This document shows, one piece after another, positions 1-5,825 of a stretch of DNA of 6,341 nt. Both the position numbers and the translations under genes were made by a program. The notes below the pieces were generated by a model, which was not told where the DNA came from, made no database searches, and saw nothing but the letters and a program-made list of their open reading frames with translations. The first letter of the stretch is position 1, and the number at the start of each line of letters is the position of its first letter. The DNA comes from Gammaproteobacteria bacterium (lineage in GTDB: Bacteria; Pseudomonadota; Gammaproteobacteria; Burkholderiales; Thiobacillaceae), in the NCBI GenBank assembly GCA_018820745.1, contig JAHJNP010000295.1, forward strand, positions 1-6,341, written 5' to 3'.

Positions 1-547
1 CGGCGAGCACCCTGGGGGGCATAAACGCGGCGAACCAGTCGCTGGTCAGAAACTCGACGCGGGCGTGGTGAATCTCGGCATTGCGCTGCGCGATGGTCAG
101 TGCCGCAGTCGAGCGATCCACCGCGGTGACGCGCGCAAGCGGGCGCTCCAGCGCCAGGGTGATGGCGATGCAGCCGCTGCCGGTGCCCAGGTCGAGCACG
201 TCCATGGCCTGCGCGGGCGGGATGTGCGCCAGCGCCCGTTCGACCAGCAGTTCGGTATCGGGGCGCGGAATCAGGACGTCGGGCGAGACCAGGAACGGGC
301 GGCCATAAAACTCGCGTGTGCCGGTGAGGTAAGCGATGGGTACGCCCGCCAGCCGTTGCGTCAACAGGGATTCAAACGCGGCGACGAGTGCGTCCGTCAG
401 CAGGTCGGTGTCATGCGCGATCAGCCAGGCGTGATCGACATGCCAGGCATGGGCGGCGAGTATCCTGGCTTCCAGACGCGCTTCCCGTTTTTCCAGGCCG
501 AGCGCGGCTGCGAGTTGGCGGCTGGCGGCGACCAGGCTGTCGGCCAC
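1..547 (-). CDS. prmC: Release factor glutamine methyltransferase PrmC (HemK), 3' end outside window
   Basis: PrmC is a cytoplasmic SAM-dependent enzyme that N5-methylates the glutamine of the GGQ motif in release factors. I read 182 residues before the left edge. The N-terminal helical substrate-binding domain covers about residues 1-75. It is followed by the linker PIAYLTGTREFYG (70-82), the family motif LIPRPDTELLV (92-102) and the SAM-binding loop DVLDLGTGSGCIAI (about 115-128). The NPPY catalytic motif should follow almost at once but lies beyond position 1. No ATG, GTG or TTG is in frame between the prfA stop and GTG 547. That GTG has a G-rich stretch (AGGGGGG) nine bases upstream, so I take it as the start. 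The gene follows prfA, which encodes its substrate, after 46 bases. The family call is secure. The missing end is an edge effect, not a broken gene. Confidence 0.95.
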   Translation of the reverse strand, partial: MADSLVAASRQLAAALGLEKREARLEARILAAHAWHVDHAWLIAHDTDLLTDALVAAFESLLTQRLAGVPIAYLTGTREFYGRPFLVSPDVLIPRPDTELLVERALAHIPPAQAMDVLDLGTGSGCIAITLALERPLARVTAVDRSTAALTIAQRNAEIHHARVEFLTSDWFAAFMPPRVLA

Positions 548-558
548 CGTTCGCAGCC

Positions 559-586
559 CCCCTGACCCCTGACCTCTGACCCCTGA
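559..586. repeat. Four tandem 7-bp repeats (CCCCTGA on + strand) in the prfA-prmC gap
   Basis: Four adjoining heptamers read CCCCTGA, CCCCTGA, CCTCTGA, CCCCTGA on the plus strand (TCAGGGG in the sense of the genes). Only the third copy differs, by one base. The array fills most of the 46-base gap, and its G-rich sense strand runs into the probable ribosome binding site of prmC. A change in copy number would therefore alter the prmC leader but no protein. Whether the heptamer recurs elsewhere in the genome cannot be seen here. Confidence 0.85.
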
Positions 587-593
587 GTCCAGC

Positions 594-1673
594 TTATTCA
601 CCCGAAAGCGTCGCCAGCAGTTCGGCCTGATGCTCGGCCGCCAGCGCGTCGAGTAGCTCGGTGAGGTCGCCGTCCATCATCGCGTCGATCTTGTAGAGCG
701 TGAGGTTGATGCGGTGGTCGGTGACGCGGCCCTGCGGAAAGTTGTAGGTGCGGATGCGGTCGGAGCGGTCGCCCGTGCCGATCAGGCTCTTGCGGGTGCT
801 CGCCTCGGCTGCATGCTGTGCCTGGGTTTCTCGATCCTTCAGGCGCGCCGCCAGCACGCTCATCGCCTGCGCGCGGTTCTTGTGCTGGGAGCGATCATCC
901 TGGCATTCGACCACGAGTCCTGTGGGCAGGTGGGTGATGCGCACGGCTGAATCGGTCTTGTTGATGTGCTGACCGCCGGCGCCGGACGCGCGGTAGGTGT
1001 CGATGCGAAGGTCGGCCGGGTTGATGTCGATTTCACCGACCTCGTCGGCTTCGGGCATCACCGCCACGGTGCAGGCCGAGGTGTGGATGCGGCCCTGCGA
1101 TTCGGTTTCCGGTACACGCTGCACGCGGTGGCCGCCGGATTCGAATTTCAGCCGCGAATAGGCGCCGTGGCCGACGATGCGAATGATGACTTCCTTGTAG
1201 CCGCCGACTTCGCCGGGATTTTCCGACACGACTTCCACCTTCCAGCCACAGCGCTCGGCATAGCGCGTGTACATGCGCAAGAGGTTGCCGGCAAAAAGCG
1301 CGGACTCGTCGCCGCCGGTGCCGGCGCGGATTTCGAGGAAGATGTTGCGCTCGTCGTTGGGGTCTTTCGGTAACAGTGCGGTTTGCAGTTCGGTTTCCAG
1401 CCGCTCGATTTTTGTCTCGCAGTCGGCCAGTTCGGCTTCGGCGAGTTCGCGCATGTCCGGGTCTTCGAGCATGCCGCGCGCGGATTTCTGGTCCGCTTCA
1501 ACCTGTTTGTAGGTGCGGTAAAGCGCCACCACCGGGGTGAGGTCGGCATGCTCGCGCGTGAGCTTGCGGTAGCGGTCCATGTTGCCGGCGATTTCCGGCT
1601 GCGACAGCAGGGCGTCGAGTTCCTCCAGCCGCTCGTCGGCGCGAGCGAGCTTGTCCGCCAGGGAGGGCTTCAT
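594..1673 (-). CDS. prfA: Peptide chain release factor 1 (RF1)
   Basis: RF1 recognises UAA and UAG stop codons and triggers hydrolysis of peptidyl-tRNA in the ribosome. The 359-residue length fits the family (E. coli RF1 has 360). The N-terminal coiled, helical region spans about residues 1-105. The conserved [14 protein letters not shown] stretch follows at 116-129. The codon-recognition PxT tripeptide is PET at 188-190, inside [14 protein letters not shown]. The catalytic GGQ is at 233-235 in [16 protein letters not shown], and Gln235 is the residue PrmC methylates. RF2 would carry SPF instead of PxT, so this is RF1. The ATG at 1673 overlaps the hemA stop as ATGA, which points to translational coupling. 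There is no strong Shine-Dalgarno, only AAGA just before the start. PET rather than the E. coli PAT is a tolerated middle-position change. Confidence 0.98.
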   Translation of the reverse strand: MKPSLADKLARADERLEELDALLSQPEIAGNMDRYRKLTREHADLTPVVALYRTYKQVEADQKSARGMLEDPDMRELAEAELADCETKIERLETELQTALLPKDPNDERNIFLEIRAGTGGDESALFAGNLLRMYTRYAERCGWKVEVVSENPGEVGGYKEVIIRIVGHGAYSRLKFESGGHRVQRVPETESQGRIHTSACTVAVMPEADEVGEIDINPADLRIDTYRASGAGGQHINKTDSAVRITHLPTGLVVECQDDRSQHKNRAQAMSVLAARLKDRETQAQHAAEASTRKSLIGTGDRSDRIRTYNFPQGRVTDHRINLTLYKIDAMMDGDLTELLDALAAEHQAELLATLSGE

Positions 1674-2920
1674 TCTTGATGCAGCCCGTAGAGCTGGCTG
1701 ATCAGGCGGGCGATCTGTTCGCGCTCGTCGCGCGTGGCATGGCTGAGCGCGTGGGTCGGCGCGTGCAGCAGTTTGTTGGACAATGCGTGGCTCATCGCGT
1801 CGAGCACCGCACGTGGGTCGTCGCCGCGCGCCAGCGCCTTTTCGGCCTTTTCGATTTCGTGGCGGCGGTGGCGCTCGGCGCTGTCGCGCAGGCTCCGGAT
1901 CACCGGCACCAGCTCGCGGCCTTCCATCCAGTGGACGAAGCTTTCCACACTGGTTTCGATGATGGCTTCGGCCTGCGCCACCTGCGCCACCCGGTTGTCC
2001 ATGCCTTCGCGCACCACCTGGCCGAGGTCGTCCACGCTGTATAAAAACACGTCGTTCATGTCGGCGACTTCGGCTTCGACGTCGCGCGGCACGGCGAGGT
2101 CGACGATGAAAATCGGGCGGTGACGCCGTTGTTTAATGGCGCGCTCCAGCATGCCCTTGACGAGGATGGGCAGCGGGCTCGCGGTGGAGGTAATGATGAT
2201 GTCGTAGGCGGGCAGTTCGTCGGGCAGCGCGGTGAGCGGGATGACGCTGGCATTGAAACGCTCGGCCAGCGGGCGGGCGCGTTCGGCGGTGCGGTTGGCC
2301 ACGGTCATGCGGCGCGGGTGCTGCGCGGCAAAGTGGGTGATGCACAGTTCGATCATCTCGCCGGCGCCGATGAACAGGCAGGCCTGGTCCTTGACGCTGG
2401 GGAAAATGCGTTCGGCCAGGCGCACCGCAGCAGCGGCCATCGACACCGAGTTGGCGCCGATTTCGGTGCTGGTGCGCACTTCCTTGGCGACCGAGAAGGT
2501 GCGCTGGAAAAGCTTGTGCAGCAAAAGGCCGAGGGTGCCGGCTTCCTCGGCGGTCTGCGCCGCCTGCTTCATCTGCCCGAGGATCTGGGTTTCCCCGAGC
2601 ACCATGGAATCGAGTCCGGCCGCGACGCGGAAGGCATGCTGCGCTGCCTGTTCGCGCGGCAGCGCATACAGGTAGGGTGCGAGTTCGCGGCGGTCGATAT
2701 GGTGGAAATCGGCCAGCCACTGCGCCACGTCGTCGGGCGAGGGCGTGTTGACGTACAGCTCGGTGCGGTTGCAGGTCGACAGGATGGCAACTTCGGACGC
2801 GCGCCGGCTCTGCGTCAGTTCATGCAGCGCCTGCACCAGCTTTTCGGGGCCGAACGCCACCTGTTCGCGGATCGCGAGGGGCGCAGTGTGGTGATTGACT
2901 CCGAGGGTGAGAAGCTGCAT
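1670..2920 (-). CDS. hemA: Glutamyl-tRNA reductase
   Basis: HemA reduces glutamyl-tRNA(Glu) with NADPH to glutamate-1-semialdehyde, the first committed step of the C5 route to heme, siroheme and other tetrapyrroles. The 416 residues match the bacterial family (E. coli 418). The N-terminal catalytic domain starts [19 protein letters not shown]. It carries the nucleophile Cys50 in [10 protein letters not shown] and the signature [15 protein letters not shown] at 102-116. The NADPH-binding Rossmann segment is [12 protein letters not shown] (182-193), followed by VANRTAERA (207-215). The C-terminal dimerisation domain (about 320-416) contains the expected helical [14 protein letters not shown]. 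The start is the ATG at 2920, from N-terminal family agreement. Its upstream bases offer no clear Shine-Dalgarno. It overlaps prfA by four bases, a hemA-prfA-prmC arrangement also seen in E. coli. Confidence 0.98.
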   Translation of the reverse strand: MQLLTLGVNHHTAPLAIREQVAFGPEKLVQALHELTQSRRASEVAILSTCNRTELYVNTPSPDDVAQWLADFHHIDRRELAPYLYALPREQAAQHAFRVAAGLDSMVLGETQILGQMKQAAQTAEEAGTLGLLLHKLFQRTFSVAKEVRTSTEIGANSVSMAAAAVRLAERIFPSVKDQACLFIGAGEMIELCITHFAAQHPRRMTVANRTAERARPLAERFNASVIPLTALPDELPAYDIIITSTASPLPILVKGMLERAIKQRRHRPIFIVDLAVPRDVEAEVADMNDVFLYSVDDLGQVVREGMDNRVAQVAQAEAIIETSVESFVHWMEGRELVPVIRSLRDSAERHRRHEIEKAEKALARGDDPRAVLDAMSHALSNKLLHAPTHALSHATRDEREQIARLISQLYGLHQE

Positions 2921-2949
2921 GACGGCGGTTGCCGAAAAAGTAGACCGCT

Positions 2950-2955
2950 ATTTTA
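2950..2955 (-). promoter_or_regulatory. Possible -10 element of a hemA promoter
   Basis: In the 45-base gap between the oxygenase stop and hemA, the minus strand carries TAAAAT inside GGGTAAAATAGCGG, one mismatch from the TATAAT consensus. It would start a transcript about 20-25 bases ahead of the hemA ATG. At 16-18 bases spacing I find no convincing TTGACA-like -35, so it would be weak or activator-dependent, or A/T-rich by chance. It is the most A/T-rich spot for kilobases around. There is no terminator ahead of it, so read-through from the upstream genes into hemA also remains possible. Confidence 0.35.
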
Positions 2956-2965
2956 CCCGCTCTCG

Positions 2966-3877
2966 CTAGGCGGCGTGTGCGGGGGCTGTATTCAAATCAA
3001 AGCGCAGGCGGTCGTAATAGCGTCCTCGATAAAGCAGGCGCCGGTGGCCGGGCGAATCGGAAAACGCGTTGCGGGTATGCAGCACGTTGTTGCAAATAAG
3101 GCCCATGCCGGGGCGCAGGCGGGCGGTGAGGATGTATTCCGAGCTCGCCAGGATGTCGGCCAGCGTTTTGACGGCGGCCTGCGTGACAGTGTCGTCTTTC
3201 CACACGATCGAGCGGGTGCGTGCGGTGTAGCGCATGTAAAGAAAGCCCTGCCCGGTGTCGACCGCGAACACCGGCCCGCCCTGCTCGGGGCGGGCGACGT
3301 TGTCCTCGTCCATGCGCGCGGGGATGGTCATTGCGTCGGGCTGCATCAGCGCGGCGACGGAATCGGGGTTGACGTCACGCAGCTGGATGTAGGCGATTTC
3401 GTGATCCAGCAGCGCGTTCTCGCCGCCAGCTTCGGCGTCCTGCGCGCAGTGCAGCGTCATGCCGAGAATGCGGCGGTCGAGCGCGTTGTAATAGCCGTCG
3501 GTGTGCCAGTTGATCGGCTTGTGGGTGTAGGGGATGTATTCGCCCTTCACGCTGCCCTCGTCGCCCGCCGGGGTGATGCTCGACAGGCCGTCCTCGTCTG
3601 CGAGGTAGTTGCCTTCCAGGTGCACCAGGCCGAGTTGCTGTGCGAGTTGTTTGGGGATCGACTTGTCGGCAGCGGGCAGGTGGGGCGCGCTGTAGATCGC
3701 CATGTTGGCGCGCGCGCTGCACGCTTCGAGCGCGGAAATTTCGTCTGCCTTGAGATGGCGCGGATCGGCCAGCGGCACGATCAGCTCGTCGACGCTGCGC
3801 GGATAGGCGGCGAGCTTGGCGCCGCGCCAGGCGCGATAGCCGGTTTCGTTGGCCAGATCGAAAGGCGAATTCGCCAT
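2966..3877 (-). CDS. TauD/TfdA-family Fe(II)/2-oxoglutarate-dependent oxygenase, substrate unknown
   Basis: A 303-residue soluble protein with the facial triad of Fe(II)/2-oxoglutarate oxygenases. His125 and Asp127 lie in NWHTDGYYN, and the distal His267 in NNVLHTRNAF. The arginine-rich stretch HRRLLYRGRYYDR (278-290) supplies the expected 2-oxoglutarate-binding arginine. TauD/TfdA enzymes couple decarboxylation of 2-oxoglutarate to hydroxylation of a substrate, often with loss of sulfite or an alkyl chain. The substrate cannot be read from the sequence. Taurine is not supported, because no transport or sulfonate genes are nearby. The ATG at 3877 lies 8 bases after the stop of the upstream gene, whose last codons supply an AAGG, so the two are probably translationally coupled. 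It is the last gene of the accessory cluster before hemA. Confidence 0.88.
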   Translation of the reverse strand: MANSPFDLANETGYRAWRGAKLAAYPRSVDELIVPLADPRHLKADEISALEACSARANMAIYSAPHLPAADKSIPKQLAQQLGLVHLEGNYLADEDGLSSITPAGDEGSVKGEYIPYTHKPINWHTDGYYNALDRRILGMTLHCAQDAEAGGENALLDHEIAYIQLRDVNPDSVAALMQPDAMTIPARMDEDNVARPEQGGPVFAVDTGQGFLYMRYTARTRSIVWKDDTVTQAAVKTLADILASSEYILTARLRPGMGLICNNVLHTRNAFSDSPGHRRLLYRGRYYDRLRFDLNTAPAHAA

Positions 3878-3885
3878 GCCGCGCC

Positions 3886-4506
3886 TTACTCGGGCGGCAG
3901 CATGTCGGGTGAGCCGAAGCCGCGCTTGACCGGTGCGTCGGACAGGAGGCCCTTGAAGCTCTTCCGCACCGTGCCCATCATTTCGGGCATTTCGATGTCC
4001 ATGATCTGGTCCATGACCCAGGTCTTGTCGTCGTCGCCCATCTCTTCGCGGATCTGCAGGCCGAGGAAGCGCAATGCCGGGAAGCTGGCCTTGTCGTCGT
4101 CTGGAAATTCGAATTCGGCGTAATCGGCAAAACGGCGGTTGAGGAAATCGATGAATTCCTGTTTGTAGTTGCGTGGGTCATCCTTGCCCACGACTTCGCG
4201 CACGTTCAGCTCCATTACTTCGGCCAGGCGGTTGCTGACGGCCTGAAGCACTGCGGCGCGGCGTTCCGGCGGGAGGGTCGCATACGCCATGCGGTCGCAG
4301 TAATGCACCAGAAAGGCGAGGAATTCGGCGATCAGTTTGAAGCCGCGATCGGGGGTGATGATGTCGTAGTTCTCGCGCCCCAGATTGTCGATCGCCTTAT
4401 CGGCGACGCGCCAGGCGGTGGTGGCGACGGCACCGGCGATTTCCTCGGCGGTGCGCTCGCCGTCCTTCTTGAACCAGATGGTTTTGACGCGGATAGGCAT
4501 GGCCAT
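3886..4506 (-). CDS. Uncharacterised 206-residue soluble helical protein
   Basis: I do not recognise this family. The product starts MAMPIRVKTIWFKKDGERTA and is rich in charged residues. It has no signal peptide, no membrane segment and no classical metal- or nucleotide-binding motif. Predicted character is mainly helical, with a hydrophobic helix around FKLIAEFLAFLVHYCDRMAY (56-75) that contains its only Cys (70) beside His68. It also has a strongly acidic patch EFEFPDDDK (131-139) and a methionine-rich stretch near MDQIMDIEMPEMMG (165-178). The start is chosen as ATG 4506 because AAGGAG sits seven bases upstream. A longer frame runs back into sseA but has no such site. Its position, 20 bases after sseA and 8 bases before the oxygenase, argues for a shared role with them. 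Codon choice and GC match the neighbours, so it is a real gene. Confidence 0.85.
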   Translation of the reverse strand: MAMPIRVKTIWFKKDGERTAEEIAGAVATTAWRVADKAIDNLGRENYDIITPDRGFKLIAEFLAFLVHYCDRMAYATLPPERRAAVLQAVSNRLAEVMELNVREVVGKDDPRNYKQEFIDFLNRRFADYAEFEFPDDDKASFPALRFLGLQIREEMGDDDKTWVMDQIMDIEMPEMMGTVRKSFKGLLSDAPVKRGFGSPDMLPPE

Positions 4507-4513
4507 GAGTGTG

Positions 4514-4519
4514 CTCCTT
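4514..4519 (-). promoter_or_regulatory. Ribosome binding site AAGGAG fixing the start of the 206-residue gene
   Basis: The minus strand reads AAGGAG followed by seven bases (CACACTC) and ATG at 4506. This near-ideal spacing selects that ATG over the next in-frame ATG two codons later. It also excludes the upstream extension into sseA. Confidence 0.8.
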
Positions 4520-4521
4520 GA

Positions 4522-4535
4522 GTCGCCTAGGCGAC
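4522..4535. repeat. 14-bp perfect palindrome over the sseA stop codon
   Basis: GTCGCCTAGGCGAC is its own reverse complement. It contains the sseA stop codon in its CCTAGG centre and lies just ahead of the Shine-Dalgarno of the next gene. With no loop it would make a poor RNA hairpin. It could be a dimeric protein site or chance. Confidence 0.6.
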
Positions 4536-5381
4536 GTCTCCAGTGGCGACAGGGCGGGCGGGATCGGTAATCCACTCGCTCCATGAGCCGGGGTAAAGCC
4601 GTGAACCGGGGAGGCCGGCGATTTCCATCGCCAGAATGTTGTGGCAGGCGGTGACGCCGGAGCCGCACATGTGGATGGCCTGCCAGGTCGGCTTGCCTTT
4701 CAGCAGTGCCTGGTAGTTCTCGCGCAGCGCCTCGGGGGGCAAAAAGGTGCCGTCCACATCGAGGTTTTCGTCGAACGGCCAGTTGATCGCGCCGGGTACG
4801 TGCCCGGCCACCGGATCGAGCGGCTCGAAGTCGCCGGAGAAGCGGCGATCGGGACGCGCATCGATAATGAGTTGTTCACCGGTCTGCGATGCGTGCAGCA
4901 CTTCGTCCGCTGTCACGATCTGGCTGGGCTCGGGCAGGCAGGCGCAGGCCGCCTTGTGCGGCGCAGGGATGTCGGCGTTGACCGGGCGCTTTTCGCGCAG
5001 CCATTTCGGGTAGCCGCCATCCAGCAGGGCGACGCCCGGGTGGCCGAGCCAGCGCATCATCCACCACAGCCGGACGGCCATTGCACCATAGCTGTCGTCG
5101 TACACCACCACCTGCTTGTTGACGCCGACGCCCCACCCGCACAGTTTCTCGGCCAACTCGCGGGGATCGGGCAGGGGATGCCGTCCCGTGGTTTCGCCGA
5201 CGGGCGCGGAAAGGTCGTCGTCCAGATGCACGTAACGCGCACCCGGAATGTGTGCTTTCTCGTAAGCCTGACGACCCGCCTCGGCGTCGGTGAGCGTGAA
5301 GCGGCAGTCCAGAATGACCCAGTTCGGATCGTCCAGATGGGCAGCCAGGTCTTCAGTGGTAACGAGGGTATTGGAAAACAT
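4527..5381 (-). CDS. sseA: 3-mercaptopyruvate sulfurtransferase (two-domain rhodanese)
   Basis: SseA-type enzymes move sulfane sulfur from 3-mercaptopyruvate, or related donors, onto an active-site cysteine and then to thiol acceptors. The 284 residues match E. coli SseA (281). The inactive N-terminal rhodanese domain spans about 1-130, with ILDCRFTL at 23-30 and AHIPGARYVHLD at 43-54. The C-terminal catalytic domain spans about 150-284, with IIDARPDRRF at 172-181 and HVPGAINWPFD at 194-204. The active loop CGSGVTA begins at Cys239. This loop marks mercaptopyruvate sulfurtransferases, whereas thiosulfate rhodaneses usually have a basic residue after the Cys. An extra Cys-Ala-Cys (146-148) lies in the interdomain linker. 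The start is ATG 5381. An upstream GTG extension would begin inside a hairpin and adds unconserved residues. The Shine-Dalgarno is weak (GGGG). It stands between the DsrC-like gene and the unknown gene. Confidence 0.93.
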   Translation of the reverse strand: MFSNTLVTTEDLAAHLDDPNWVILDCRFTLTDAEAGRQAYEKAHIPGARYVHLDDDLSAPVGETTGRHPLPDPRELAEKLCGWGVGVNKQVVVYDDSYGAMAVRLWWMMRWLGHPGVALLDGGYPKWLREKRPVNADIPAPHKAACACLPEPSQIVTADEVLHASQTGEQLIIDARPDRRFSGDFEPLDPVAGHVPGAINWPFDENLDVDGTFLPPEALRENYQALLKGKPTWQAIHMCGSGVTACHNILAMEIAGLPGSRLYPGSWSEWITDPARPVATGDVA

Positions 5382-5409
5382 GAATGGCCCCGTGAGCGGT
5401 GAGCTGCAA

Positions 5410-5452
5410 GTTGAAGCGGGCAGCGTGGCGAACGCCACGCTGCCCGCTCAAC
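5410..5452 (-). other. Long intercistronic hairpin between the dsrC-like gene and sseA
   Basis: Two 16-base arms, AGCGGGCAGCGTGGCG at 5415-5430 and its exact reverse complement at 5433-5448, flank a 2-base centre. After a one-base bulge at 5414 the stem continues for four more pairs (GTTG at 5410-5413 with CAAC at 5449-5452). In the RNA the apex can open to a GUUC loop. No U-tract follows on the sense side, so this is not a typical intrinsic terminator. An mRNA-stabilising or processing element, or a protein-binding hairpin that separates expression of the two flanking genes, fits better. The structure is read directly from the sequence. Its role is inferred. Confidence 0.8.
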
Positions 5453-5470
5453 GGCTGATTCCTGCCTGAA

Positions 5471-5803
5471 TCAGTAGCCGCCCTTGCCGAAAGGCTTGGG
5501 CAGACCGGCGACGCGGCAGCCCTGGCGAGCAGGCATGTTGGGGAACAGCTCATACAGCTTCTTCTTCCAGTCCACGCCTTCGTGCATGTCGTCGAGTTCA
5601 GCGACCATGTTGCGGAAGTTGGGGGTCTGGCCATCTTCCTTGTATTTTTCACGCAGGTAGTTGATGACCTGCCAGTGCTCGTCGGTCAGCGAGATTTTTT
5701 CAGCCTCGGCGATGACCGGGGGGACGTCGTCGCTGAAATTGGCTTCCAGCAGGAAGTTCTCTTCACCGGTTTCGAGTTCTTCACCATTTACAACATAAGA
5801 CAT
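5471..5803 (-). CDS. DsrC/TusE-family sulfur relay protein lacking the penultimate cysteine
   Basis: DsrC/TusE/DsvC proteins are small cytoplasmic sulfur carriers or regulators. DsrC proper has two C-terminal cysteines that form the trisulfide substrate of dissimilatory sulfite reductase, and TusE uses only the penultimate one in tRNA thiolation. This 110-residue product has the family core: the VNGEELETGEENFLLE start, ISLTDEHWQVINYLREKY at 37-54, and LYELFPNMPARQGCRVAGLPKP ahead of the tail. Cys96, equivalent to the inner cysteine (CysB), is kept. The tail then ends FGKGGY, with no penultimate cysteine (CysA). Cys96 is the only Cys in the protein. This is the reverse of TusE, so neither classical role follows directly. 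ATG 5803 has AGGAGA close upstream and starts 22 bases after the Cas6-like stop. It is probably a paralogue beside a true DsrC or TusE elsewhere in the genome. Confidence 0.92.
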   Translation of the reverse strand: MSYVVNGEELETGEENFLLEANFSDDVPPVIAEAEKISLTDEHWQVINYLREKYKEDGQTPNFRNMVAELDDMHEGVDWKKKLYELFPNMPARQGCRVAGLPKPFGKGGY

Positions 5804-5807
5804 GCTT

Positions 5808-5815
5808 TCTCCTTT
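5808..5815 (-). promoter_or_regulatory. Strong ribosome binding site of the DsrC-like gene
   Basis: AAAGGAGA lies four bases ahead of ATG 5803. It is the best Shine-Dalgarno of the cluster. Together with the hairpin that follows the gene, it suggests this small protein is made in excess over its neighbours. Confidence 0.75.
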
Positions 5816-5825
5816 CAGGTTGGTT

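Noticed and set aside
65..565. 166-residue plus-strand frame
   Set aside because: It is the antisense shadow of prmC, whose minus-strand translation carries clear family motifs.
2966..3877. Naming the oxygenase tauD (taurine dioxygenase)
   Set aside because: Only family-level residues are visible, and no taurine transport or sulfonate genes support that substrate.
2120..4123. 667-residue open frame on the plus strand
   Set aside because: It lies antisense to hemA, the oxygenase and the unknown gene, crosses their gaps, and has a low-complexity Gly/Ala/Arg/Val composition with no domain. It is a by-product of GC-rich codon use on the minus strand.
4507..4668. 54-residue N-terminal extension of the unknown gene starting at 4668
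   Set aside because: It overlaps the end of sseA in another frame, is Arg-rich, and ignores the AAGGAG that precedes ATG 4506.
5382..5438. 19-residue N-terminal extension of SseA starting at GTG 5438
   Set aside because: The GTG lies inside the 16-bp hairpin, the extra residues fit no rhodanese, and the protein from ATG 5381 already has the family's normal length and N-terminus.
5410..5452. Intrinsic terminator after the DsrC-like gene
   Set aside because: The stem is strong, but no run of U follows on the sense strand (CAACTTGCAGC follows).
5471..5490. Frameshift as the cause of the missing DsrC cysteine
   Set aside because: Neither alternative frame after the LPKP codons gives a Cys codon near the expected end, so a single indel would not restore the usual tail.
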